A stretch of DNA of 9,645 nucleotides from CAYTLW01 sp964438735 (GCA_964438735.1 CAYTLW010000197.1:1-9645), one strand, 5' to 3'. Numbered from the stretch's first letter, positions 1 through 6,547 are shown. Numbers and translations: made by a program. The notes: generated from the letters alone by a model not told the origin.

Positions 1-2
1 AG

Positions 3-83
3 GGCTTCACCCTCGACGGCAAGGGCACCGACGTGAACGTCGAGGAGCTCGAGCTGGCGGTCGAGAAGCTCGAGCGCGGCTAG
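3..83 (+). CDS. C-terminal fragment of an unidentified protein (5' end outside window)
   Basis: An open frame enters from the left edge and ends at TAG 81-83, leaving 26 residues. The tail is acidic and probably helical (V-N-V-E-E-L-E-L-A-V-E-K-L-E-R-G). It is too short to assign to a family. Its reality is supported by the strong intrinsic terminator that begins 17 bases after the stop codon, which is where the end of a transcription unit would be expected. The other two plus frames are less convincing: one is closed by TGA at 34-36 and the other runs on as Arg-rich translation. Confidence 0.6.
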   Translation, partial: GFTLDGKGTDVNVEELELAVEKLERG

Positions 84-100
84 TTCTCAGCATCAGCTGA

Positions 101-143
101 CGAAGGCGGTCCGGGCGATGCCTGGGCCGCCTTCGGTCGTTTT
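101..143 (+). terminator. Rho-independent terminator after the left-edge gene
   Basis: The arms 101-116 and 120-135 pair over 16 positions around a three-base GAT loop. Fourteen pairs are Watson-Crick and two are G-U. A T-run at 140-143 follows within five bases. The position, just after the stop at 83, fits termination of the upstream gene. It also means the large gene at 353 probably needs its own promoter. The structure was read by eye; no folding energy was computed. Confidence 0.8.
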
Positions 144-165
144 AGTCGCCGCTTATATGTCGCCC

Positions 166-314
166 ACTTGTAAATCGCCTGGCACCTCTCAGACGCTGCT
201 GACTTGTGAATCGCCTGGCACCTCTCAGACGCTGTCATTTGGCCGAGTTGTAAATCGGCTGGCACCTTTCCAGTCGCGCGATCTGCGAATCGGGTGGCAC
301 CTCTCCGTCTCGAC
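166..314 (+). repeat. Four degenerate direct repeats (about 33-36 bp units) upstream of the redox fusion gene
   Basis: Units begin at 166, 202, 246 and 281, so the steps are 36, 44 and 35 bases. All are in the same orientation. Units 1 and 2 (166-198 and 202-234) match at 32 of 33 positions; units 3 and 4 are more diverged. The shared core reads approximately TTGTRAATCGSCTGGCACCT, followed by YTC. The array fills most of the 269-base gap between the left-edge gene and the gene at 353, and ends about 28 bases before the latter's ribosome-binding site. It could be a family of dispersed intergenic repeats or a set of regulator-binding sites. It is not a CRISPR array, because the segments between units are only about 3-13 bases. 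No coding role is supported. Confidence 0.7.
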
Positions 315-352
315 CCTACTCTTGGACCTCAGGGCACTTTGGGGAGGCCACC

Positions 353-3310
353 ATGTATCAGATCGTCCGCCGGGAGCAGTTCTCTCCGACCACCTTCCTC
401 TGGGATATCTTCGCGCCGGATGTGGCCGCGGCGGCCCAACCGGGTCAGTTCATCATGCTGCGCCTGGACGCTGTCGGTGAGCGTGTGCCGCTGACCATCG
501 CCGACTTCAATACGCAGCTGGGTACGGTCACCCTTGTAGTGCAGGCGCTGGGCAAGACCACCGAGCGGATGCTGGCGGCGTACGACCAGGGAGACTGGTT
601 TCAGGATTTCGTTGGCCCCCTGGGGCTGCCAACCCACGTCAACAAGGTGGGCCATGTGGTCGTGGTGGGGGGCGGCCTGGGTGTGGCGCCGATCTTCCCG
701 CAACTGCGCGCGTTCAAGGAGGCGGGCAACCGGGTGACGGGCATCATCGGCTTCCGCTCGCAGGAGTTTGTCTTCTGGGAGGATCGCTTCGCCGAGCTCT
801 GTGATGAGCTGATCGTGTGCACCGATGACGGCTCATACGGCCGCGCCGGCTTCGTCACGGTGGCCCTGGCGGATGTGGTCGAAAACGATCGACCGGATCA
901 CTGCGTGGCCATCGGCCCGTTGCCCATGATGCGCGCCTGCGCCGAGGTCACGCGACCGGCAGCGGTGCCCACCATGGTCAGCCTGAACGCCATCATGGTC
1001 GACGGTACGGGCATGTGCGGCTCGTGCCGGGTGACCATCGACGGCGAGATCCGCTTCGCCTGCGTCGATGGACCCGACTTCGACGCCCACCTGGTGGCAT
1101 TCGACGAACTGATGGCCCGGCAGGCGCGCTTCAAGGCCCACGAGGGGCAGGCCCGTGACGATTACGAGCATGTCTGCAACCTGGAGCGCACGCTGATCGA
1201 AGAGGGCAAGCGGAACTACAAAAAGTTCAAGCATCTGGAGCCGACTGCGCGGCCCATGCCCGAGCGCGATGCCGACGAGCGCTCGCGCAATTTCCTGGAG
1301 GTGAATCTGGGCTACGACATGCCCACGGCGCTGGCCGAAGCCGAGCGCTGCATCCAGTGCAAGAAGCCCACCTGCGTGGCGGGCTGTCCGGTGAGCATCG
1401 ACATCCCGCGCTTCATCCGCCATCTGCTGGTGCGCGATCTGGAGGGTGCGCAGGCGGCGATTCACGACAGCAATCTTTTCCCCGCGATCTGCGGCCGGGT
1501 CTGCCCGCAGGAGTCTCAATGCGAGGCCCAGTGCATCCTGGCCCGCAAGATGGAGCCAGTGGCTATCGGCCGGCTGGAGCGTTTCGTCGGCGACAACGCG
1601 CCCATAGCGCGGGTGCGAACGCCGGCCCGCGATGCGTCGCTGGGCAAGGTGGCCATCGTGGGTTCGGGTCCTTCGGGGCTGGCTTGCGCCGGGGACCTGG
1701 CTCGCAAGGGCGCCGAGGTGGTGGTCTACGAGGCGCTGCACGTGATCGGCGGCGTGCTGCAGTACGGCATCCCGTCATTCCGACTGCCGCGCGCGACCAT
1801 CGATCGCGAGGTCGATTCGCTCAAGGCGTTGGGCGTACGCTTTGAGGTCAACAAGGTCATCGGCCGGACCTTCCGGTTGGATCAGCTGCTGGGCGACATG
1901 GGCTTTTCGGCGGTCTACGTGGCCACCGGGGCCGGCTATCCCATCTTCCTGGGCATTCCGGGCGAGTCGGCGGGCCAGGTGTACAGCGCCAACGAATTCC
2001 TCACCCGCATCAACCTCATGGGGGGCGATTCCTTTCCTTATCGCGACACGCCTGTGGCCATGGGCAACCGCATCGCTGTGCTGGGCGCAGGCAATACGGC
2101 CATGGACTGCCTGCGGGTCTCCCGACGCCTGGGCGCCGAACATGTGCACTGCGTCTATCGGCGGACCGAAGCCGAGGCGCCGGCTCGCATCGAAGAGGTG
2201 CGCCACGCCCGCGAAGAGGGCATCGACTTCCACTTCCTGCGCTCGCCGGTGGAGATCGGCGTCGACGACAACGGCGACCTGACCGGGCTGCGCTGCCAGG
2301 TGATGGAGTTGGGCGAACCGGACGACTCCGGACGTCGGCGCCCCGTACCGGTGGAGGGTGAGTTCGAAACCATCGAGTGCGACACGGTGATCTACGCCCT
2401 GGGCACCCGCGCCAACCCCATCGTGCCCCAGTCGGCCCCCGACCTGGCGCTCAACCGATGGGGATATATCGTGGCCGATGACAATACCCAGGCGACCAAC
2501 CTGGAGGGCGTCTTTGCGGGCGGCGACATCGTCACCGGCGGCGCGACCGTGATCCTGGCTCTCGGCGCCGGGCGTCGGGCGGCGCGCGCCATCGAGACCT
2601 GGCTGCGACAGGGGCAGTGGCCGCCGGAGCCGGTGCAAGGCGACGCTCCCAGCGCCAGCGAAGATGCGCTCGGACACAACTGCCCGCGCTGCAAGCGACC
2701 CATTGAAGGCGACGAGACCTACGTCTGTTGCGCAGGCGATCTGCTCCGCTGGTCCTGCGGTACCTGTCAGAAGGTCAGTGAGGGATTCGCATTCCCATAC
2801 GGCCTCTGCCCGGCATGTGGTGGTCATCTCAGCCTGCAGGACCGAGGATCCGGTGGCGTCGATGCGCTGCAAGAGGCGATCAGGGCAGCGTTCGAGGTGG
2901 AGTTGGGTGGCCGCGCTTTCTACGCCGCCGGCGCTGAGAAGACGAAGGATCCCGAACTGAAGGAGCTGTTCGAGCGCCTGGCGGCCATGGAGGCCGAGCA
3001 CATCGAGATCCTGGCCGCGCGTTATCACCTGCCGCCGCCGGACTTGGGTGCGGTGGGTCCGGATACCACGGCCTTTGGCGTCTACGCCGGCATCGACAGC
3101 GACGTCGTCGACGGCGAGGACCTGCTTGAGCTGGCCCTGATCCTGGAGCGTCGAGCGCGCGACTTCTTCGCCCAGCGGGCGCGGCAATTCGAGGACGGCA
3201 GCGAGGAGTGGCGCCTGCTGCGTGAACTCGAAGCCGAGGAGTGGGAGCACGTAGCCATCATCGAGACCGAGCTCGAGCGCTGGCGGGCCGGTAAGGGCGG
3301 AATGTTGTAG
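353..3310 (+). CDS. NfnA/SudB - NfnB/GltD - rubredoxin-like - rubrerythrin-like fusion oxidoreductase
   Basis: A 985-residue multidomain redox protein, probably cytoplasmic since no signal peptide is visible. Residues 1-265 form a ferredoxin-reductase-type FAD/NAD module. It has the FAD motif ERVPLTIAD (43-51), the nucleotide motif VGGGLGVAP (105-113) and the Asp217/Cys222/Cys225/Cys237 pattern known for the [2Fe-2S] cluster of sulfide dehydrogenase SudB and NfnA. Residues 320-755 are a GltD/NfnB module. It has Cys333/336/341/345 and Cys380/384/390/394 for two [4Fe-4S] clusters, the FAD motif VGSGPSG (436-442), the NAD(P)H motif GAGNTAMD (578-585) with YRR (602-604), and the closing FAD motif FAGGD (721-725). 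Residues 777-822 are Cys-rich and include a rubredoxin-like CxxC-x13-CxxC. Residues 836-978 are rubrerythrin-like, with likely di-iron ligands Glu850, Glu880/His883, Glu932 and Glu963/His966. The ATG has GGGAGG at 342-347. The likely role, by inference, is NAD(P)H-linked peroxide or oxygen reduction. It should not be read as plain glutamate synthase: no large subunit is in the window. Confidence 0.92.
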   Translation: MYQIVRREQFSPTTFLWDIFAPDVAAAAQPGQFIMLRLDAVGERVPLTIADFNTQLGTVTLVVQALGKTTERMLAAYDQGDWFQDFVGPLGLPTHVNKVGHVVVVGGGLGVAPIFPQLRAFKEAGNRVTGIIGFRSQEFVFWEDRFAELCDELIVCTDDGSYGRAGFVTVALADVVENDRPDHCVAIGPLPMMRACAEVTRPAAVPTMVSLNAIMVDGTGMCGSCRVTIDGEIRFACVDGPDFDAHLVAFDELMARQARFKAHEGQARDDYEHVCNLERTLIEEGKRNYKKFKHLEPTARPMPERDADERSRNFLEVNLGYDMPTALAEAERCIQCKKPTCVAGCPVSIDIPRFIRHLLVRDLEGAQAAIHDSNLFPAICGRVCPQESQCEAQCILARKMEPVAIGRLERFVGDNAPIARVRTPARDASLGKVAIVGSGPSGLACAGDLARKGAEVVVYEALHVIGGVLQYGIPSFRLPRATIDREVDSLKALGVRFEVNKVIGRTFRLDQLLGDMGFSAVYVATGAGYPIFLGIPGESAGQVYSANEFLTRINLMGGDSFPYRDTPVAMGNRIAVLGAGNTAMDCLRVSRRLGAEHVHCVYRRTEAEAPARIEEVRHAREEGIDFHFLRSPVEIGVDDNGDLTGLRCQVMELGEPDDSGRRRPVPVEGEFETIECDTVIYALGTRANPIVPQSAPDLALNRWGYIVADDNTQATNLEGVFAGGDIVTGGATVILALGAGRRAARAIETWLRQGQWPPEPVQGDAPSASEDALGHNCPRCKRPIEGDETYVCCAGDLLRWSCGTCQKVSEGFAFPYGLCPACGGHLSLQDRGSGGVDALQEAIRAAFEVELGGRAFYAAGAEKTKDPELKELFERLAAMEAEHIEILAARYHLPPPDLGAVGPDTTAFGVYAGIDSDVVDGEDLLELALILERRARDFFAQRARQFEDGSEEWRLLRELEAEEWEHVAIIETELERWRAGKGGML

Positions 3311-3316
3311 AGGCCG

Positions 3317-4321
3317 CTACGTAGACACGTCGAGCTTGGCCGGAATGGAGGCCGCTCCGCTGGCTTTGAGGGCCTTGCGGATGGCCGCCTGCACCTGACC
3401 CGGCGTATTCGCCTGCCGGCCGTTGACGAAGAAGGTGGGCGTACCGTCGATGTTGGCGGCGATACCGTGCTGGCGATCGCCGGCGACGGCCTTCTTGGCA
3501 GCATCGGAAGCCCAGTCCTTGGCGAAGCGCTTGGCCTTCAAGCCCAGTTCGGCGGCGTACTTCTTCAGGTTGTCCTCGTCGAGCTTGTCGTGATGTTCGA
3601 AGAGCTTGTCGTGCATGGGCCAGAACTTGCCCTGCTGCTGGGCTGCCCAGGAAGCGCGCGCGGCGCCCTCGGCGAAGGCGTGATTGCGTAGCGGGAAATG
3701 CTTGAAGGCCAGGTGGATGTCGTAATGCGCCTGAAGCTTGCGGATCGGCTCGACAACCTTGCGGCAGTAGGGGCACTCGAAGTCGGAGAAGAGCACCACC
3801 TTGACCTTGGCGTCGGCAGGTCCGACCGACGGCGCGCCGGTAATGTCCACCTCGACCACGGCGGTCAGCCGCTTCACTTCGCGGGCGAGCAGACCGCTGG
3901 CCTGGGCCTTGCCGTAGCCCTTTTGGATATTGCGCACGGTGAACTTGGACAGCTGTACGGCCAGGTCACAGCCGCCCTTGCGCAGCGAGGCCATCATACT
4001 CTCTGTGGCGGCGCAGGGGTCTGGCGCGTCGCGCAACACGCCGGCCAGCAGGGCGACCTCGTCGCGATCCAGATCCAGGGAATCGACAGAAGGCGGCAAC
4101 AGCGGCTCGGCTGCGGCTGCAGGCGTCGCCGCAGCGGCCATGTCGGCGACCTGCCCTGGCTCTCCGGCTTGCTCGCCACCGGGGGGTCTGTCATCGAGCG
4201 TCTGACCGCTTGGCCAGCAGGCGGCTGTGGCCAGGAGCAGGGTCAGGCACAGACCTGCAGGTGCAGAAGCGGCGCGGGATCGACCGCGTAGCGAACCCGA
4301 AGTCATTGGAATTCGATCCAT
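3317..4321 (-). CDS. DsbA-like thioredoxin-fold lipoprotein
   Basis: A 334-residue predicted envelope protein. After a basic N-terminus comes a hydrophobic stretch (GLCLTLLLATAAC) ending in a lipobox-like site at Cys35; the Thr at -3 is unusual, so lipidation is likely but not certain. A Pro/Ala/Gly-rich linker runs to about residue 75. A helical segment with Cys103 and Cys118 follows (about 80-157). The C-terminal DsbA/thioredoxin domain (about 165-334) has the CPYC active site at 183-186, the FSDFECPYC context and the cis-Pro loop GTPTFFVNG (Pro295). The family catalyses thiol-disulfide exchange, and the thioredoxin-fold part is a confident call. The start is ATG 4321-4319, chosen because GAGGAGG lies five bases upstream; an in-frame GTG at 4375 lacks such a site. 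Its stop is only six bases from the end of the convergent redox gene, with no clear terminator between them. Confidence 0.88.
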   Translation of the reverse strand: MDRIPMTSGSLRGRSRAASAPAGLCLTLLLATAACWPSGQTLDDRPPGGEQAGEPGQVADMAAAATPAAAAEPLLPPSVDSLDLDRDEVALLAGVLRDAPDPCAATESMMASLRKGGCDLAVQLSKFTVRNIQKGYGKAQASGLLAREVKRLTAVVEVDITGAPSVGPADAKVKVVLFSDFECPYCRKVVEPIRKLQAHYDIHLAFKHFPLRNHAFAEGAARASWAAQQQGKFWPMHDKLFEHHDKLDEDNLKKYAAELGLKAKRFAKDWASDAAKKAVAGDRQHGIAANIDGTPTFFVNGRQANTPGQVQAAIRKALKASGAASIPAKLDVST

Positions 4322-4326
4322 GCGGG

Positions 4327-4333
4327 CCTCCTC
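4327..4333 (-). promoter_or_regulatory. Ribosome-binding site for the DsbA-like gene
   Basis: On the minus strand GAGGAGG lies five bases before ATG 4321. It decides the start over the longer in-frame GTG at 4375. Confidence 0.8.
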
Positions 4334-4425
4334 AACGTCTTCGCAGCCCGCTGGGATATTGCGGCCGCGAGCCACCGGGCATGGGTCGTCCCGGTGTGTA
4401 CGTCACAACCAGATCTGCCATTGGG

Positions 4426-4453
4426 CCGCGGCGTGTCAAGTGATCTGCCGCGG
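4426..4453 (-). promoter_or_regulatory. Inverted repeat enclosing a TTGACA -35-like box upstream of the DsbA-like gene
   Basis: CCGCGGC (4426-4432) and GCCGCGG (4447-4453) form a perfect 7-base inverted repeat with a 14-base centre. That centre contains, on the minus strand, TTGACA (4434-4439), an exact match to the sigma-70 -35 consensus. No good -10 box lies 16-19 bases downstream of it (AGATCT at spacing 17 is poor). The same stretch lies right after the stop codon of the flavoprotein gene, so it could instead be a weak 3' hairpin of that transcript. GC-rich palindromes of this size can arise by chance. Confidence 0.3.
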
Positions 4454-4467
4454 TTCGAACGCTCTGG

Positions 4468-5454
4468 TCAACGACCGTCAACGACTGCCGCTCGCGCCAC
4501 CGCAGCCAGCCCGTCTGAGGCTGCGCCGAGCTCCTGTGCCAGTCGGTCGACCAGTTCGGCCACGGTAGGCACGTCGTGGATGGCGCTGACGCCCTGCCCC
4601 GCCGACCAGATGTCCTTCCAAGCCTTGGACTCGGTGTCGAGCTCCTCGCCGAGGTTGATCTCCTTCTTGGCCGGGAGGTTTCTGGGATCGAGGCCCGCGG
4701 CGACCAGGCTGGGGCCGAGGAAGGAGGCCGGGATGCCCGAGATGGCGGGCGTGTAGATGATGTCGGCGGCGGTGGTGTCCAGCAGCATCTGCTTGAACTC
4801 CTCCTGCGCGGAGGACTCCTTGGTGGCGATGAAGCGGGTGCCCATGTAGGCGTAGTCGGCGCCCATGGCGATGGCAGAGGCAACCGCGCGGCCATCGGAC
4901 AAGCAACCGGCCAGGGCGATGGTGCCATCGAACTCACGGCGGAGTTCGGCCACCAGGGCGAAGGGCGAGATGGTGCCTGCGTGGCCTCCAGCCCCAGCGG
5001 CGACCGGGACCAGTCCGTCGACGCCCGCCATCATGGCTTTGCGGGCGTGGCGCATGTTGGTCACGTCGTGAAAGACCACGCCGCCGTAGCTATGCACAGC
5101 GTCGACGACCTCTTTGACGGCGCCGAGCGAGGTGATCACCAGCGGCACCTTGTGGCGCACGATGACCTCCAGGTCGGGCTGCACGCGCGGATTGCTGCTG
5201 TGCACGATGAGATTGACGCCGAAGGGCGACACGATGGCACCCGGGTCGGCGGCGCGGGTCTCGTCCAGGGCCGCGTTGATCTCGTCGAGCCAGGATTCGA
5301 ACCCCGCCGTAGTCCGATGATTGAGGGCGGGAAAGGTGCCGATGATGCCGGCGCGACAGGCGGCGACGACCAGTTTGGGCAGCGAGACCAGGAACATGGG
5401 CGCGGCGATGACCGGCAGGCGGGTCTGGCCAACGAACGCGGCGGGTATGGACAT
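4468..5454 (-). CDS. Nitronate monooxygenase-family FMN oxidoreductase (2-nitropropane dioxygenase-like)
   Basis: A 328-residue TIM-barrel flavoprotein of the nitronate monooxygenase/NAD(P)H-dependent flavin oxidoreductase family. Visible signatures are the N-terminal LPVIAAPM (residues 13-20), the GAGGHAG loop (154-160) with the conserved His158, the phosphate-binding segment GCLSDGRAVASAIAMGAD followed by MGTRF (204-208), and the C-terminal WSAGQGV. Family members use FMN to oxidise nitronates, or act as NAD(P)H:quinone reductases; the substrate cannot be told from sequence. The related enoyl-ACP reductase FabK is a less likely alternative, since no fatty-acid genes are adjacent. The start is ATG 5454-5452, with GAGGGGGA six bases upstream. 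A GTG two codons earlier would sit directly against that site. No signal peptide, so cytoplasmic. It is followed, after 146 bases, by the DsbA-like gene on the same strand. Confidence 0.88.
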   Translation of the reverse strand: MSIPAAFVGQTRLPVIAAPMFLVSLPKLVVAACRAGIIGTFPALNHRTTAGFESWLDEINAALDETRAADPGAIVSPFGVNLIVHSSNPRVQPDLEVIVRHKVPLVITSLGAVKEVVDAVHSYGGVVFHDVTNMRHARKAMMAGVDGLVPVAAGAGGHAGTISPFALVAELRREFDGTIALAGCLSDGRAVASAIAMGADYAYMGTRFIATKESSAQEEFKQMLLDTTAADIIYTPAISGIPASFLGPSLVAAGLDPRNLPAKKEINLGEELDTESKAWKDIWSAGQGVSAIHDVPTVAELVDRLAQELGAASDGLAAVARAAVVDGR

Positions 5455-5460
5455 GATCAC

Positions 5461-5468
5461 TCCCCCTC
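5461..5468 (-). promoter_or_regulatory. Ribosome-binding site for the flavoprotein gene
   Basis: GAGGGGGA on the minus strand sits six bases before ATG 5454. This favours that codon over the in-frame GTG at 5460. Confidence 0.7.
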
Positions 5469-5508
5469 GCCAGGCGTTGCAACTGCCTTCAGACCCGGCT
5501 GCCGACGC

Positions 5509-5537
5509 ACCGTACTTGGGTCACGATGTGCCGGCAA
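5509..5537 (-). promoter_or_regulatory. Weak candidate sigma-70 promoter for the flavoprotein gene
   Basis: On the minus strand TTGCCG (5532-5537) and TACGGT (5509-5514) are separated by 17 bases. They lie about 55 bases before the ATG. Four of six and three of six positions match the consensus. In GC-rich DNA such partial matches are common, so this is only a candidate. Confidence 0.25.
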
Positions 5538-5550
5538 CCGGATCCGTCTG

Positions 5551-5574
5551 GGCGTTTCGTTGGGGGGAAACGCC
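5551..5574 (-). terminator. Hairpin after the Cys-rich repeat protein gene
   Basis: GGCGTTTC (5551-5558) and GAAACGCC (5567-5574) are perfect 8-base complements around an 8-base loop. They lie nine bases beyond the stop codon of the minus-strand gene at 5583-6533. No T-run follows in the minus direction, so it is not a classical intrinsic terminator. It may stabilise the 3' end of the transcript. Confidence 0.35.
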
Positions 5575-5582
5575 ACGCCCGT

Positions 5583-6533
5583 TCAGTAGCCGCAGCCGCT
5601 GTCAGCCAGGCCGAGATGATCGCAGCCTCCCTGGCCGTCGCAGGTGTCGAACGTGCAGGGATCGGCGTCGTCGCAGTCCATCCAGGCGCCCGCGGCGCAG
5701 GACCCGCCGAGGCAGGAATCGTTGACCGTGCAATCGCTGCCGTCGCTGCAAGCGGCGCCGTCGTCGGGCGGATAGGTGCAGTCGACGCCGGCGCACTTGT
5801 TCTGGGTGCAGGGGTCGCCGTCATCACAGGCCCCGGCGAGGTGGATGCAGGCCCCCTGATCGTTGCACTCGTCCACGGTACAGGCGCTGCCGTCGTCGCA
5901 GAGGATGTGGACTTCGGGCAGGCATTGGCAGACGAAACTCACCGGTCGGCAGACCAGCCCGGCGGTCCCGGGCACGCAGCCGAAGATCAGGCAGCCGCCT
6001 GCAACCACGTCGCAATCGTCGTCATCGACGCAGGGCTTTTCGGGCTCGTCCGCCGGCGGCTGCTCGTCGGGCTCATCGGCGTCTGTGGCGTAGGGGCCGG
6101 TCTGCGGCAGGCGTTTGGGCGGGCTGGGCCGAAATGCGAAGGACGGGCCTGATGGATGCAGGGGCGGGGGTGTCTTGCGCGCTTGTTCATCGTCTTCACT
6201 GCGCCCGATGGGGCCCCGGCCGCGGGCGGGCTGGGAGCTGGTGGCCGATTCGGCTTCAGCGGTCTCGGCCTCTACCACCTGGCCGCTGGTGGGCGGCTCG
6301 TCCACGTGGACCCAGGAGGTGTCAGCGCAGGCCAGGGGGCCGACGCAGAACAACCCAAGTACACCAAGCCAGCGCAACACGCGGAGCCAGAGGCCGGGCT
6401 TGCGTGACGAAGCGGCCCGCCGACCGCCCCGAGCGGCAGGCGCATCGTTTGTCGCTCCCCGGGAATCCATGTTGATCTGATGCACGCCCCAGGACCCGCC
6501 AGTGATCCCTTTCTCGCTCCGTATGCTCTTCAT
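5583..6533 (-). CDS. Exported Cys-rich protein with four Dictyostelium CTDC-type repeats
   Basis: A 316-residue protein of unknown function. A hydrophobic segment at about 49-68 (LWLRVLRWLGVLGLFCVGPL) ends in ACAD. This could be a signal peptidase I site, or Cys69 could be lipidated (the P-L-A-C context is poor). A disordered region rich in Pro, Glu, Asp and Ser follows to about 165. The C-terminal 147 residues contain 24 cysteines. The last part has four units spaced C-x5-C-x4/5-C-x4/5-C, beginning at Cys212, 236, 262 and 287, with the motif CDDGxxCTxxxC. This matches the Dicty_CTDC-type repeat known from slime moulds and common in secreted Myxococcota proteins. The Asp-rich loops suggest metal binding or disulfide-stabilised surface modules; this is inference. 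The start is ATG 6533-6531, supported by AGGAGG at 6538-6543. A later ATG (6470) gives a more usual signal length but lacks a ribosome-binding site. It is transcribed away from the sigma-like gene. Confidence 0.78.
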   Translation of the reverse strand: MKSIRSEKGITGGSWGVHQINMDSRGATNDAPAARGGRRAASSRKPGLWLRVLRWLGVLGLFCVGPLACADTSWVHVDEPPTSGQVVEAETAEAESATSSQPARGRGPIGRSEDDEQARKTPPPLHPSGPSFAFRPSPPKRLPQTGPYATDADEPDEQPPADEPEKPCVDDDDCDVVAGGCLIFGCVPGTAGLVCRPVSFVCQCLPEVHILCDDGSACTVDECNDQGACIHLAGACDDGDPCTQNKCAGVDCTYPPDDGAACSDGSDCTVNDSCLGGSCAAGAWMDCDDADPCTFDTCDGQGGCDHLGLADSGCGY

Positions 6534-6537
6534 CTCG

Positions 6538-6547
6538 CCTCCTCTCC
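6538..6547 (-). promoter_or_regulatory. Ribosome-binding site for the Cys-rich repeat protein
   Basis: Overlapping purine-rich motifs on the minus strand, AGGAGG (6538-6543, spacer 4) and GGAGAGG (6541-6547, spacer 7), precede ATG 6533. They support this start over the in-frame ATG at 6470. Confidence 0.6.

Noticed and set aside
80..265. Minus-strand 61-residue frame with a repeated ASERCQAI peptide
   Set aside because: The peptide repeat is the translation of the DNA repeats. The repeat step changes from 36 to 44 bases, which breaks the frame, and no ribosome-binding site is seen.
166..314. CRISPR array
   Set aside because: Segments between units are only about 3-13 bases, the repeats are decayed, and no cas gene is present.
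181..314. Sigma-54 promoters, since each repeat contains TGGCAC, the usual -24 element
   Set aside because: None of the four units has the GC/TTGCA -12 element at the required distance from GG.
833..3250. Long minus-strand frames (302 and 491 residues) opposite the fusion gene
   Set aside because: They are antisense shadows caused by GC-rich third positions. The plus frame has unambiguous flavoprotein, Fe-S and rubrerythrin motifs throughout.
353..3310. Annotation as glutamate synthase small subunit
   Set aside because: GltD-like motifs are present, but the N-terminal SudB/NfnA module, the rubrerythrin end and the absence of a large-subunit gene point to another reaction.
4468..5454. Enoyl-ACP reductase FabK
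   Set aside because: FabK shares the fold, but the GAGGHAG loop and C-terminal WSAGQGV look more like the nitronate monooxygenase group, and no fatty-acid synthesis genes are nearby.
4576..5589. Plus-strand 337-residue frame opposite the flavoprotein gene
   Set aside because: It lies antisense to a clear nitronate monooxygenase-family gene and shows no domain of its own.
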